Assembly (NCBI GenBank): GCA_016617855.1 | Contig: JAECUM010059219.1 | Location: 1-64,000 of the forward strand | Length of the DNA: 64,000 nucleotides | Source of the DNA: Megalonaias nervosa | Taxonomy: Eukaryota; Mollusca; Bivalvia; Unionida; Unionidae | Direction: 5' to 3' | Shown: piece after piece, positions 1 through 14,300 of the stretch | Layout of the letters: each line of letters begins with the position of its first letter | Position numbering within the stretch: the first letter of the stretch is position 1 | Made by a program: the position numbers and the translations under genes | Notes under the pieces: generated by a model | Told to the model about the DNA's origin: nothing | Seen by the model: the letters and a program-made list of their open reading frames with translations, nothing else | Databases searched by the model: none

Positions 1-40
<40 letters not shown>

Positions 41-41
41 T

Positions 42-84
<43 letters not shown>
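1..84. repeat. (AT)n then (GT)n microsatellite
   Basis: An uninterrupted AT run (1-39) is followed by a GT run to about 84, then short ATGT units. It is non-coding simple sequence. The window begins inside it. Confidence 0.98.
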
Positions 85-88
<4 letters not shown>

Positions 89-486
89 TGATGCATGTAT
101 GTATGTATGTTCAGATTTCAACCTTTCTGAGAGATAAAAACACTAATTTGTTTCGTTTTGATGATCATCTGTTTATTGTTGTATTAAAACTAATTATGTG
201 AAAATGGCAAATGACTTTGTATTAAATGCAATTCACACTGGAAAGGCAGACAAAATGCTTTAACATATATATTGTTTAGTATCTAAAATAAATAAACACA
301 ATCTCATTAAGTCAATGAAAAGCAAACATGGTGAAGCGAAGACTTAGGTACTATATCTGATACGTTTCTGAATCTTGTTTTGACTCATGCTGTGTTATAC
401 TTGCCATCTTTGCAAAACAATGTGGAGAAATACGTGAATCAATTATTATGGTTATACATGAATGTTATACCCATCAGCGCATGCAT

Positions 487-690
487 ACATATATGTATGT
501 ACGTATGTATGTATGTATGTATGTATGTATGTATGTATGTATGTATGTATGTATGTATGTATGTATGTATGGAATGATAGATGGATGGATGGTTGGATGG
601 ATGGATGGATGGATGGATGCATGAATGGACGGATTAATGAATGGATGCATGCATGTTTGAATGGAGGGATGGAATGATGGATTAATGGAC
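487..690. repeat. (ATGT)n followed by (GGAT)n microsatellite
   Basis: About 20 ATGT units (to about 572) change into imperfect GGAT units (to about 690). Open frames crossing this stretch encode only period-4 peptides such as YVCMYVCM and are not genes. Confidence 0.97.
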
Positions 691-724
691 AGATTATGTA
701 AACAGTTTGGCTGGTTTGTTGGGT

Positions 725-842
725 GTATTAGATTTCAAACATTATTGGCAATATTGTGCCATGGAACTAAGTGCCTTCTCTGGGACAAACCGATGCAGCA
801 GACCTATCCTGATCTGAGCGGGAATCGAACCAGCCAGTATAT
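725..842 (-). mobile_element. SINE-like fragment with a tRNA B-box
   Basis: On the minus strand there is a B-box-like GGTTCGATTCC near 820-835, followed by a body containing GGCACTTAGTTCC. This is the layout of a tRNA-derived SINE truncated in its head. No A-box is visible, so it is a fragment rather than a tRNA gene. Family assignment needs a repeat library. Confidence 0.45.
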
Positions 843-862
843 ATGAATGTATATTTGAATAC

Positions 863-1905
863 ATGTATGTAGAAATTCCTATGGTTGTTTTAGAAGTAAC
901 TGATTTTAGAAGTAACTATGACAAAGTTACCAGTGATGTCCTCATCAGTAGCAGCAGAGGAGATTGGTTTCGAACACCAGTTGGAGTCAGACAGAGATGT
1001 ATACTGTCACTTACGCTCTTCAACATTTTCGTGGAAAGGATCTTGGAGGATGCCTTGCATGAGCACAAGGGCACTGTCAGCATTGGAAAAGAAACAATCA
1101 CCAACGTTCGCTTCGCAGATGATATTGACGGAGGAGATAAAAAAATCAACTGGCTGACCGGTTGAGCGCATCGACACAACCTCCACAGCATACGGTATGG
1201 AAATTAGCGCCGAAGAAACCAAGCTGATGACAAACAACACCAACGGCATCAGTGCAGAAAAAAGAGTCATAAGCGTCAAGTACTTGGGATCAATTATTAC
1301 AGATCAGGGCTCCAAATCAGAACTACTTTGCAGGATTGCCCAGACAACAGCAGCGCAGCAGTAACAAGGTTGATACCAATATGGAAAGATACCAACATTT
1401 CTTTTGGTTCCAAAATAAGGCTGATACGCTCGACTGTCATATCCATCTTTATGTATGCTTATGAAACATAGACGCTCACATCAGATCTACAAAGAAGGAC
1501 TCAAACCTTCGAAATTAGATGCTACCGCAAGATCTTGGGCATCTCATACATTGACCATGTAACCAACGAAGAGGTCCACAACAGGATCCAATGAGCCATC
1601 GGATCCTATGAAGACCTCTTGACCACTGTAAAACAGCGTAAACTGAAGTGGTACGGTCATGTTTCAAGATCATCTGGACTGGCAAAAACAATCTTGCAAG
1701 ACACTGTGCGAAGGTGCAGAAGAAGAGGCAGGCAGAAAAAGAGGTGGGAAGACAACATTAAGGAGTGTGGAGGCATGGGATTTGAAGATTCCCAAAGGGC
1801 AGTAGAGAACAGGGAAAGATGGAGAGACTTGGTTGTAAAGACAACTGTGGTGCCCCAACGACCTTTTGGGTTAAGGGTTTGATGATGATGATGATGATGA
1901 TGATT
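863..1905 (+). mobile_element. LINE remnant: 3' half of a non-LTR retrotransposon ORF
   Basis: The frame at 863-1165 contains reverse-transcriptase hallmarks: RTPVGVRQRCILS (fingers/palm entry) and FADD at 1112-1123, the YxDD-type catalytic box with F for Y. Further on, in shifted frames, are AEETKLMTNN, VKYLGS and finally KLKWYGHVSR with KKRWEDNIKE (1619-1882), the usual C-terminal region of this kind of invertebrate LINE. At least two frameshifts break it and the 5' part of the RT and the endonuclease are absent. The end is marked by a (GAT)n tail at 1880-1904, a short-repeat 3' end seen in RTE-like families. It is a dead copy; the clade is inferred. Confidence 0.85.
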
Positions 1906-2686
1906 TCACTTACCTGACAGACACAAGCGTGTCAAGCAATTCATCACGAACAGCTTTACTAGCTGGTTATCCATGGTAAGCGTAGAGAAGCCGGAAGTTG
2001 GCCTTATCAGAAAAGGTAAGGAGTGTTCATCAATTTTACTGTTTGACTAAATAAATTATTAGTAGTTAGCTACGTGTCATCTCTTTACCTGTAACCAATA
2101 TAACGACTACAAGCTGTTGTCTGGATTGAAAGATTGCACATTCATGACATGTTGCAGGTAACCATGTGGGAGAATGAACGACCAGGGTCCACAAAGCAAA
2201 ATAAAATGTCAAGAGTTCTAGCATGCTTCAAATTCAAGGTTTGATAACAGTGGACTTATCAATTCGATTTACCTCAAATGCTGAGCAGAAATATGAGTGC
2301 TCTGTATGTTGCTGCGACAAATGAAATTTATTTTGCAAATGAGCATGGTCATGGCTTAGGGCAAATAGTGGGACTGCATTTAAACATGTATTAAGCAATA
2401 ACTTGTTTTAAAACATAATAATCGAGGTATGTTGTTCCCAACTACTGAAACAAGTTAAGCACTTGTTTTTGTTGCAATGTCAATGTTCTGTCTTCTGGGA
2501 TGTTATTGCTACAGACCGCTTTGACTGTATGAAGCACGTAGCAGTGTTTTTTAATATTCATATCAGCTGGCTCAATTTTCTCTAATTGTGACAATGTTGG
2601 CTAGAAAAAATTTGCACGACAAATTAGTGTTGCGCTCTAAATTCGTAAATTGCTAAAAAAAAATGTTGACTTAATACATAATAACA

Positions 2687-2690
<4 letters not shown>
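1906..2690. other. no gene seen
   Basis: AT-rich sequence with no convincing frame, RNA gene or repeat that I recognise. Confidence 0.6.

Positions 2691-2744
<54 letters not shown>
2691..2744. repeat. (GA)n microsatellite
   Basis: A pure GA run of 27 units. The RERERE open frame crossing it is an artefact. Confidence 0.98.
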
Positions 2745-2746
<2 letters not shown>

Positions 2747-5160
2747 ATTTTCATTACGGCTACCCATACTTCAAACTTTTAAAAGGTACACATGCCCATG
2801 TTATTTATTCCTGTGTATGTGTACATGATAATGAAAATTTGTCGAGGTTGAATCGCAGGCTAGATTGTCATTGTAAGAAATGAATGAAAACTTCAATAAC
2901 GTGTGGATAGGAGGCGAGGCCGTATCAAAAAAGATCGTTGTCTTGTAGAATTGACCAGTTTTATCTTCCTATTTGCCTTGTCTAAAATCACGTGGATAGC
3001 CCAGTTCGAAGTCAATTTATTAGTGTGAAAAGCAGCGTGAAAATCCACTGAAGATGATGTACATTTAAGGAATCGTTCGGAGATGACAATAAAGTCATCC
3101 TACACAATAATAGTTTTGATAAAGAGATATCTTTGATATTACATTGGTTTGGTCATACAAAATATAAAGTCATAACGTAAAATAAATATAGCATAATGAT
3201 ATTAATACAAGGAGAGATATTTAAGCGATGTTATCAGAGACTCAACACAAACAAACTGCAGTAGGGTGTACCGACTAAACTAAACAATACAGATGATGAA
3301 GGCATACATTTTATATGTAGTACCCGCCCTGCTTGCCACGAGTATGACCCAGAGGTCCCAACATAGTTACATATATGTTTTCTTGCGCTATCGCCAAATT
3401 GTTTTAAATTTGTTTTCAAAGATATTACAAAATGTTACTCTAATATACTCTGTACATTTGAGGTTTCAGCTACTTCCAGGAATTCTGGAGGAGAAGCCCC
3501 ATCTGAAAGACAATGCACTATTATGAGACACTCACATTTTCCAGACACTATATAATACATTCCAAAAAATTTAAACTCGATATTAAAGCTGCCTGTATTT
3601 TACACACATGTATTGCTAGTGGAAAATATAACTTTCATATGCAGACTATCATGCAAATACATCTATCCATCGGACTGGAAAACACATCTCTTGTTAATTG
3701 GAAAGTGGCCTCATGTCAGCTGATATGTTCGATTTCTTACATTGTAAATGGAACTCGATGAACGTGCTTGATATTGAAGGCAGACAGCAATTTCCTGTAA
3801 CTCGAATATTCTAATTGCAGTAAATAAAATAGTTCTCAACTTTCCCTCTGTATATGTTATATGAGAAGTTAGCTAAAGAAAAATAATAATTCTCAGCATG
3901 ACATTAAATTGAACAGGATAATTTCAGCATGAATCATGCGCCATGTGTTTGTCATGAATACACGTGATATTGGTACTAATATTATCGTATGATTTACCAT
4001 GAATTGCAAAATATTGCTTCAATAAATGCGTGTAATATGGATATTTATTTTTTAAAAATGAAATATCATCTCCCTTATATAGGACCAGCGATTCAGGAAG
4101 ATTTTTAATTTGTTCAACGTGTGAGATAATCTGTAGCGTATACCTGATCATACACCGATAAGAAAAATAATGTATTTTTATACGCGTTTAGGTACTATTT
4201 AAATTTGCAGTTAAAAGTCATATTCTATTCACTTATCTGTGCTGTAAAAATGTGTCATTTCAGCTTAAATCATTAAACTCACAACCGAATCATGATGCTC
4301 AAAATAGAATTATATATTATACACTGTATATCTAAACATTGGCTTTTTTAAATGCTGCCTACATTATATACTAAAATTTATTAGATAATGTGTTGCAGTG
4401 TTAGTGCGACATCTGATTGTGTTTAAAGGATATTGCTTAATTATATATGTTGATTAGGTCATGCGGCACATGACTTGTAAAATATATGTTCTTTCCGCAT
4501 TCAATACATTTCACAGCTGTAAGACGTGTATTTTTGGCAATTATCGATACAACGTGGCAGGTAGTACTAAGTGTACAAGGCATTGTGGAGCCTTGCTGTA
4601 AATTGATAATGTGGCTGACATCTATACTTTTTATTGTGCAGCTGTAGACTCCAAAGAAATCAATATAAAAGGTGTTATAAATAAAGACAGAAGTGTAAAC
4701 TATCATTTATTTCTGTGGAAATATTGCCTCACATCTTCAATTTAGTACAGCTGAACACAAAGTTAATTCACTGAATATAATGTAATATGAATGACTAAGA
4801 TCAATGTTTTGATTGTCTAAACCTGGTCCGTGAATCATTGTGTGGAGTAGTTGAAATTACCGTCAAGGTTTGTCAATATTATACACTATTTCAACAGTTA
4901 TGTTAGGTTGTTTAGTGTTGTTGCTACCGGTTAAAAAATGTATTCACCACTTTCTTAGACGTCAAACTCTTGCCTGCATTCAATGTACTCCTTCTAGCTA
5001 CGACCAAATAAAATGCTCGTTATATGCATTGCTTTAGGTCTAGCTATCCTCCAAATAAAATATAAATGACCCAATTAAAGAACGAAATTGCAAGGTGAGA
5101 GAACAAATACATGTGATTGTAAAATGTATCCTATATCCTAAATGGACTACAGCAGTTTAT

Positions 5161-5163
<3 letters not shown>
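2745..5163. other. intergenic DNA, no gene seen
   Basis: Frames here are short, overlapping on both strands and without recognisable motifs. I see no RNA gene or mobile element. Confidence 0.6.
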
Positions 5164-5219
<56 letters not shown>

Positions 5220-5224
5220 AGGGA
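5164..5224. repeat. (GA)n / (GGGA)n microsatellite
   Basis: A GA run to about 5212 followed by GGGA units. Confidence 0.97.
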
Positions 5225-7927
5225 GAATCAACCTTTATTTCACATAAACAGTTCATGTTTATCAGCTCTTAAATATCGTCATTTTATCTTGTGCAGGAAA
5301 GTAGATGAAGCACAAGCGATTCCAAAATTAGAATAAGTTTTACAGCAGGGATGACGGTTACATAAAATAGAGGCAATCACAACAACCACCTTTAGAAGGA
5401 GTATTTTGGCTCCGTTTTTCATACTTGAATATTCAATTGTCATTTACATATTGCGTCACTGTTTCAATCATATATATATATATATATTATAATAGTACGG
5501 TGGGTTTATTTGAATTGACAAATTCTTCATCTGCTCACCCATCCAAAAGGGCGCACCCTTGGCAGTAATGCATATTACTGCGTGGTGCTTAGGTTTCATT
5601 CACACGGAGAACGACGCATAAAATGTTGTATCAGGCATTGTAATAAAGTTTGTTTCAATTGTGGTATTAATGCACAAAGGAGCCTCGTTAATCCGGACTC
5701 CGTTTATCCGGAAACCTTGCTATCATGACATATGTCAAAGTTAACGGAATTCCTAAATGTTAATTTGCTACGTCAATCCAGACATTAGCGTTCCGGATCC
5801 GGAAATCAAAATGCGGGACCAAAGTACAAAATTTTTACAAAACTTGCCTCAATGATCTGGAAATAATCTGTCCAAAAATAAAAATTCAAAGAATCGCATA
5901 TGAAAATACCATTAGTCGGATAGCTCAAATTCACCTACGCAAATTTGTAGGTGTGTCAATATATCAGTCTCTGATTAATCAAATTCTAGTGGCACATTAA
6001 AGTTATAAATTGATCACGTAATGACGTCTGTGGAAAAATTTATTGTAGCTAGCAATTATATAAACCGTATGTTTTTACTAGTCGCCTGCAGGGTTGGGTG
6101 TTAAAAATTAAATAAACATGCTTGGATCAAATCGTCCACAGTTTTGACATAACATACGTTAATAAATTAAGGGTGTTATTAAGTCTCTGTTGTTTACCAA
6201 TTGTATGTAACAATCACAGTCTGTTGAAGGCTGTACCAATAATGGTTGACTGATCTAAGCTATGGACAGCATGGAGCTTCATTTCAGTATATAAAATGAC
6301 GTCACATATTGGCTCATTAGCAGCTAAAACAGTTGTATAATACGTCTTATAAAATTACAGCATTTTATTGGTTTCCCATATCACATTTAACTGCAAGATA
6401 TCAGTCTGTATCCTTTGAACGTTTTACATTACATGTATAATTGAGACACATCAGTCAAGTGTAGACGAGCCGAAATACCGGCCGGCATAAAAAGGATTTA
6501 CCTGGAATTGTTTTTAAATTTTATTTATGTACAAGTGCATGCTATAAGTTAAAATAAAAACAAGCCACTAAATGTATTCATTAATTTACTTCAGCCATTA
6601 TTGAATATATGTGCACAGCTAGCAAATACGTCTACATTCATACGATACGATGGCATTGTAAAATTTAAATGTGCTTGATCCAATTATCCGAAAATACGAA
6701 GTTCATTGACAGGGTATTAAAACAAACATCATAAGGCACCGTTCATGTGACACAGAGGAACTTTGCAAACATCCTAATTGGATGTAGATATACCAAAAAT
6801 CTACCGTACAAAACTCATTTTCCGTATTTGTTTGTTTTGAAAATATTAGCAGTGGCTGTTGTCTATGGTTCTAAAGCGTAAACTACTGGTGAATCGGTGA
6901 AATTTACCCAGTGGGTAAATACATTACTAATTTAAGAAATGTTGTTTTCACAATATCTTCCATTTCCTCTTATTAAAATGACTTTTATTTGTTGGTTGCG
7001 ATGATGTAATGATGAAGGCAATGAATAATAATTTATATAACAATTGGTATATGCAATTTAACCTGACAGCTACAAACAGGGTAGGATTTAAACTAGTGGA
7101 AGGTATTTCTATGGCAATTATAATGACTTGAGCAATGTTATACAACGCACATTATGAATTACTGACTACAATACAACTGTCTAAATAACAAATTTAGACA
7201 CAAGACAAGATAAACCAAAGTGAGAAACTTTACTAACGAAAAAATATTGGAAGCAAGTCCAAAGTAAGCAATGTTTACGGTCGAAGTCTTCTACATCTGG
7301 GTTCAGAACGTTGATATTCGCGGGACTTTCTCCCTCCATATTTTGTCAGTAAAATTTTAATATTAATCTGCATTTTACTGCGATTTTTGTTGTTCCTTAG
7401 TAACCTGTTATAATTGTTTTCTCTCTCATTTATATACGTTTTAGTATACTTTGCAGAAAATATGAAACACTCAGTACATGCGTATTTGCAGATATATACA
7501 CTTTTGTGTGTTCTTATTTTAATTATTTGCATAGAATATTTGGGGGTGTTCTGTTTTTCTAATCTTTCTGCGATTGAATTATGCTCTTTTAAAACATACA
7601 ATATTCAATATTTCAGATTGATTCACCGATTCAAACTACGTGAAAATAACAAAAACAGCTTGCATGCTTTTGAATCAATGTCATCTAATCCATGCAATAA
7701 ATGATGCACTTGTGTACGAAGTTTCATCAAAACATAACTATATAACATAAATATTTATTTCTCATGTCATTGCAATAATTGAGGTTGCTCAGAGTAGATA
7801 ATGTTTTGTTCATATTATAGTGTCATAATTGTTTATTGACGCTGGATAAAACTGAATTTGAATTTACATTAGTATCAGCATGTTTATATAGCGCTGAGAC
7901 AAATAATCCAATGTTGTCACACACACA

Positions 7928-7928
<1 letters not shown>
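5225..7928. other. intergenic DNA, no gene seen
   Basis: AT-rich. A short AT run lies near 5471-5487. Around 5690-5810 the words AATCCGGA and TATCCGGA recur in both orientations, which hints at the end of an old DNA transposon, but no boundaries are visible. No coding frame is supportable. Confidence 0.5.

Positions 7929-7991
<63 letters not shown>
7929..7991. repeat. (TA)n microsatellite
   Basis: More than 30 TA units. Open frames through it encode only Tyr-Ile repeats. Confidence 0.98.
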
Positions 7992-7994
<3 letters not shown>

Positions 7995-8385
7995 TGTATA
8001 TGTGTTTTTCTTTGTAAGCTTTATTTTTATTTTCCTGCTTTTTTATAAATTTTTATTTCATTTTTGTACCACTAATGAACATTGCTGTTGTAATATACAT
8101 CATAACAATTATTAAAATACATAAGATTCAAATGCTTGCATACAACAGCCACAGAGACTACAACATCCCTGGTCCAAACTTATGAACATGTTTAGAATCC
8201 CAGGTGAAGTTACTCCACTGTTGTCCATGATGCCATCAGACGAGCGGCACATCACCATTGAAAGAACATTGAATTCAGTACCAATTATCAACTATCCTAA
8301 TTGGAAAAGCTGTTGAGATTAGTTGTAAACAATAATCTTGTACATATTGGAGAATAAGGAAGGTACTGATCTTGTTGATATAAAC

Positions 8386-8390
<5 letters not shown>

Positions 8391-8429
<39 letters not shown>
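8391..8429. repeat. (CT)n microsatellite
   Basis: A pure CT run of about 19 units. Confidence 0.97.
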
Positions 8430-8432
<3 letters not shown>

Positions 8433-8670
8433 CTGAATACCCTGAACTAAACGACACTGTATGTTTTCGGTCTAACGCTATTTGCATCCCAAGACAGTAT
8501 ATACATTGCGGACAGTATAACTGTTGGAGGATGAAATCGAAATGATGTAGGTAAGAACCGCGTACCCAGTCACATACCCACAATGGCCGATCCCGCGACA
8601 CGGACCTACACGGAAAAAGACGAGACTGATCTGTACAAGTTAGCGCTTTAATTCACTCGGTCACTGACGA

Positions 8671-8673
<3 letters not shown>

Positions 8674-8733
<60 letters not shown>
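8674..8733. repeat. (AT)n microsatellite abutting repeat R
   Basis: A pure AT run ending a few bases before the start of repeat R copy 1. Confidence 0.97.
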
Positions 8734-8736
<3 letters not shown>

Positions 8737-8738
8737 TC

Positions 8739-9365
8739 TAACGTATAGGCTCGTTCAAAAATAACAATAGAAAAGAGTGAAACCAACAAGCTTTGTAAGT
8801 TTTAACAAAAATAATTTATTTCCCTAGAAAACACGGTGAAAAGCTGAAAATAGAAAATAGGACATACAGTTTGTGAAGATAATCCAAACATTGATCCTAC
8901 AATTGAAACAAAATACAAGTCCTATCACTAAATAGTTCTAACTGAATCCAAGTTTGAATGTCGACGAGGTTCCAAGATGGAGGATGACGACGTCAGGTGA
9001 AGCCTTTATACGAATGTCAAGAGTTCCACTTTGAACCACAACTTGTAATGTTCCAATTTAGAATAAATTTCCACTGAATGTCTTTGTCCTAAACCTTTTA
9101 TACAAAGGAATCACTTGTATAGTTCTCCAGGGAATAAATTATTATATTCTAAAAATTAGATGAGCTTCAGAACAAGCTGTCATCTATGATAAAACATCTC
9201 GAGCTCCAAAGATGTAAAAATATCCGACTCTTTACGGCACCTAATAGAAATATATCCTTCTTCTTGAAGGTATATTATACGACTGACTATTTCACGGGGA
9301 TCTGAGTATTTTTAAACTGAACTAAGACGTCATTTCAGGCGCACACGATGGAACGCGTGGTTATT
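8739..9365 (+). repeat. dispersed repeat R, copy 1
   Basis: It begins TAACGTATAGGCTCG and runs through ATTTATTTCCCTAGAAAA and GGTTCCAAGATGGAGGATGA. The same order of landmarks recurs inverted at 14845-15407 and direct at 63464-64000. It has no coding capacity. Copy 3 starts TGTTACG, so it could be a solo LTR or a non-autonomous DNA element. The inner end of the family is not clear from three diverged copies, and homology with copy 2 fades near 9365. Confidence 0.8.
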
Positions 9366-9616
9366 TCATCATCAAATAGCGCAGTAAACAATGCAATTAC
9401 ACGTGGGCCAGGAAATGACCATGACAATAACCAATCGTTTTCGCGTAGTGTTTACTAAATCGACAAACCATGGCATTCTAAAATAGTGCTTATGCGAGAC
9501 ATACTAGTTTTATATAAACATAATATCTCTTTCAAAAACATCAGATCCCGTGAAAATAATCTTTACAATAAAATGTAATGATACAAAAATAAAATAAAAA
9601 AGAATTTAATATTAAC

Positions 9617-9641
9617 ATATATATATATATATATATATAGT

Positions 9642-9678
<37 letters not shown>
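9617..9678. repeat. interrupted (AT)n microsatellite
   Basis: Two AT runs separated by TAGTAGG. Confidence 0.95.
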
Positions 9679-9679
<1 letters not shown>

Positions 9680-10427
9680 GGGAGGTTATGGATATATAAA
9701 AGGGTAACTTAATTGAAGGATGGAGAAAACGTTAGATGGACATACGGGTTGGAGAAATGGATGATTATTATTCATTACAATTTATCGCAAGTGGTTTTAC
9801 ACTTGTATTGAAATATTGGTGTCGTAAAACAAAATAATTTGCCCGTTAGGGAACCCGCATGTAGGTACTTTAACTAAGCCTTACAATGACGGTATTTCAG
9901 TGTTTCGTGTATGTAGATGGGATCATATGCATGGCAGCAAGTACTTTGCTTTTCCTGACCAATAGTTATACTGTCATACTCCTCTCCCCTAGTATTCAGG
10001 TTTCATTGCTAGTTTTACTTTTCTTTAGCAAAGAATCAGTTTGAAATTGGAAACTGTGAACGCTTGATTTGTAACACAACACTTAAGCAAATCGAATTCG
10101 TATCCGTCTGAAATTAGCTCGTCACGCATTTGCTATTAAATGGAGAAACATTATGTCAAGAATCGTTCTTATACTTAGGTTAGAAATGAAAAACCTAATT
10201 TAAAAGTTATTATGGTCTAAATAAATCATTGTTTGAGGTGCGAAATTATCATGGAAATAAAGGTGAGACCCATGTGGTAATAGGTTACACAAAAATTTAT
10301 AGAAACATATATACCAATACATTATCTTTTCTTACATTATTGAACTTTATTCTAAATATAATCATATTTGCATTGTCGTATAATAGCGTCGAATGCATGT
10401 AAACATATATGCATACAGATATGTAGA

Positions 10428-10461
10428 CACACACGCACGCACGCACACACACACACACACA

Positions 10462-10522
<61 letters not shown>
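10428..10522. repeat. (CA)n then (TA)n compound microsatellite
   Basis: CA/CG units pass directly into TA units. The THTHTH, VCVCV and IYIYIY frames on both strands are artefacts. Confidence 0.97.
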
Positions 10523-10525
<3 letters not shown>

Positions 10526-11292
10526 CGTATACATGTATTAATACTCATGCATATATATTCATATGCATGCATTCTACCGTGCATCAGTATACACATATAT
10601 AAATACACATACACGCCTCCATAGACATGCATACTTATATACACATATATGTGCATTAATTAGTCAAATATTGATCAGGGAAAAGAAAACCAAGTAAATC
10701 CCTTGCGGAAAATAATACTAATAATGCTACATGATTTGAAATACAAGCGCACTATTCCGACAGGTCAGGCAGACGTAGTGTGAATCCTCAAGCAATTACA
10801 TGATTTTGTTGTTATATATGAGTTATTCACAAAACAGGAGTTATAATCTACATGATATAAATAAAGCTGTGGTAAGAGACTTTTCCGAAGAGTATGAAAA
10901 TAAAATGTTTCATGACAAGTCATGCTAGGTCAATACTTTACGGATAAGGAAACCAAATCATCTGAGTGCTGGTAGTATTTGAGAGCTGGTGAGTTTAGGT
11001 ACTTATGTACTTCGATTTAATACTTAACTAAATGTAATGGTGTATTTTGTAATCGATTGCACTGCGTTAAAAGCATTCCCTACTTACCTTACAGGAAAAT
11101 ACAATATTCAGGCATTTTACACAAAAAACTAAAAGTTCATTGGAGATAGCATGTTACACGACATCCGAAACGGCACTATGCATCCGTACAGCACATATCA
11201 CTCAGTTAGTCAAGTGGAACTATTTTGCCCTTGTATTACCTGAGGGTGTACAGATGCTCAGTGAGCAGTACTTTATGATTACACCGATTCTT

Positions 11293-11312
11293 NNNNNNNN
11301 NNNNNNNNNNNN
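11293..11312. other. assembly gap of 20 N
   Basis: Twenty undetermined bases directly before a GA microsatellite. The real length is unknown. Confidence 0.99.

Positions 11313-11374
<62 letters not shown>
11313..11374. repeat. (GA)n microsatellite at the gap edge
   Basis: A pure GA run starting at the last N. It probably caused the gap. Confidence 0.98.
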
Positions 11375-11379
<5 letters not shown>

Positions 11380-14300
11380 TATATGCAAGGAATGGTGATG
11401 GGGCAACCCCACTGGGGAACAGAGCAAAGCTTTCTCCAAGTTCCTGCCCACAAATTCTGATCCAGAGGATATTATGTACTATATGAAACTAACACTTACA
11501 ATTCTTGTTTTTAAAGTTCTTTTGAAGTCTCGATTATGATGAGAAAGTTCAGTATGCAAATTATGACTAATCATGCAATTTTTTAAAATACAAATACATT
11601 AATCTTTAGAAGATTTTTAAGGTACGTACAGCATTAAAGTCTTTAGTTTTAAAAAAAAATATTTTGACACAAAAATCATGTTTTATTTTATTTTTTAATT
11701 CTTTGTTGTTGTTGTTTAGATTTTTGCAATCAAAGAGTTGTGTTTATAAATCAGACAATTTTTAGCTTTAGTTTTCAAAACCCTAGTGTGCATTTCGTGT
11801 TGGGATAAATGTATATCACATGATTATCTCACTTAGGCAAATATGAAGAAATGCAAGAAAGAGAATCACAAACAATCCCATTTATTTAAGGTCTCATTAC
11901 ATTATATACGTGACAGTAGTTGAATATTGATTCATACTCGCGATTAGCGATACAAATGCAAAATGTTTCGTGAAAATTGATAGAAAAGAAATTAAATTAA
12001 TATGAAAGATTGTTTAGTGAGCTTTCCAATTTAATAATAGAGTTCAGTAGGTTTTACATTGAGTACACGATTTAACCCCCATCCTGAAAATAAATCTGCC
12101 ATTTTTAATGTAGCTTGTCAACAACTTAGCCAGAAGACACTATGTCTCCGTGACATTCCTTGTACTATTCGGAGGAATCACTGTGTGCGTGACTCTCCCT
12201 AAATCACCAAAAGTGATATAATACTCTGGACAAATCAAACTGTGACAGTCTGGGCCAGCCGTTTGTGTCAATAAGGCACGCCGCAGTTCTGCGTCAAAAC
12301 GTGATTCTCAGTTCTTTATCGATCTAGTTGCACGTAAAGCTCTTTCTCTCTTCCTACATCTCCCCTCCCCACAGCCTACTAGGTACACACAAACTATAAC
12401 TAGTTTGTACATAATAGTAGATAGGAACCCGAAAACTGATGTGCATGTAGTGCGTTAAAAGGTTAGTAGCAGAGTTGTTCAACTCCTTTCTACGACTTGG
12501 GCTATTTTCCGGAAGGGCAACTCCTTTAGCAAGGAAGGGTAGTGATATGGCAAAATCAGGTGTTATTGACAAAACGTGATGGTCTAACCTCCATTTTAAA
12601 TGGATAAGTTGCTTTTAATCCTAATTATTGCTAAGAGTCTCTCTCCTAACAATACAGCTCCTTTTAATACCTCTCTAATACACACGAACGTTATTTGACT
12701 GCTTGCAATGAACATCATATAATGCAGAATTGTTACTTCGTTTACGAAACTCGGAAATCCCAGTGATGCCTATGAAAAATGCATTAGGATCTTGCGACAA
12801 TTCCTGCAGAAAGTGTACATTGAACACGTTTGTTTTGTCGTTGAGACGATGAAATGATTCGTTGTAAATGTATAGCTTAACACGAACTGGCCTGTCTGAG
12901 AGTATGAGTTGTTGTAAATATGAATTGAACTGAAAAGGTTATGCAAGCCATGTTTTAACATAATCGATTTAGTATCAGGGCGTTTATATTATTTCTGTCA
13001 ATAAATATTGTCTCTGCATGATTTTGTTTTAGTTTCAAAATCGAATACTAGTTACGTAAGTTATGTATGGATGTCGTAATGAAGAAAAACGAATGAAATA
13101 TCATATGTGTATGATTCAGTTGTGAGTGAAATTTGATATTATTTTGAAAACAAATGCTAATTATCTTGAGATAAAATAAACAAATATATTTCAGTTTTAA
13201 GAAAATCACGGCTGCCATCACAAAAAAAAGTTATTGTCCAGTACATTACAGTAGATGAATTTGCTATGTATATGTTAATTGTTGTATAAGTTGGACATTA
13301 AACCTGTATCTAAAAGTGTGATGATTAAGCTTATAATATGTCAGATACCGTGGAAAACATCTTGCCGACATTAGAGAGGCTCTTAATACAAAATAGAAAT
13401 TGTAAATACAGAAACCTACATTTGGCTAGCTACACTATTGATATAATCTGCAGGGAAACTTTGAGTGGGATGCCGACACCCTTCAAGATATATACAAGAG
13501 ACGCCAGTAAACATAAAACAACTTGCTCAGCAAACGAGCAAGTATTTAATTGACTTAGGAAATTTCGCAAAGTTCAGACAGAAAAATACATATACTATGC
13601 ACATTCAGATACGTTAGTAAATAACTAAAACATGCCACGTGCAAAACAAGAGATTAAAGGATTATAAATATAATTGTATTTGAATTGTTCGCAATTAATG
13701 TGTGACATATACAACTGTTTGTTAAAGAAAGTTAATTGTTTGAACTAATTTGTCATAGAGAATAAAAACGTTCTGTTAATATTATTAATGTTGTAAAATG
13801 ATTCCTCTTGAATTTCCGTGCACTTCGTAATGCCTGATGCTACTGATGTCCCGATATATTACAAACGTACCGTGGTACGTACCAACGTAAAAAATACCGC
13901 GGTAAACGGATATACAGTTTACCTCGCACCTCTATTAATCAGTGTGTTATAGAACAAATGGTAAATTAGAAATACATCATAAATAATTCCTGTTAATTTT
14001 TCATAGTGGTAGAGCGCTATGATATTGGGACTATGCGATACTAATGGAAGAATTTATTAATAAGAAATTTTGAATTGGTCAATAAATTATTGTTTTGAGT
14101 GTCTGCTATGATGTGACGATGGTAGCTGGAAAAGGTAGCATCTACTTAAATTACAATTTGTGTAAATAATCGATTTGGTTTTAATGGTGAGATTGTTTTA
14201 TAATAATTGCCCTTGTTTGGCGATAAATATGACATATATGCACCTGAGGCATATGCTATATTACCCGACGGCTCAGCTCGAGGATAAAATGACAGGTATT

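Noticed and set aside
380..677. Open frames of repeated YVCM and GWMD units
   Set aside because: They are translations of ATGT and GGAT microsatellites with period-4 sequence in all frames.
2650..2883. RERERE frames here and at 5142-5336, 8275-8601, 11140-11460 and 59456-59752
   Set aside because: They are GA, CT and TA microsatellites flanked by chance open sequence. The one at 11140-11460 also reads through N bases.
5685..5820. Pogo/mariner-like transposon end
   Set aside because: AATCCGGA words recur in both orientations, but there is no clean inverted repeat, TA duplication or transposase.
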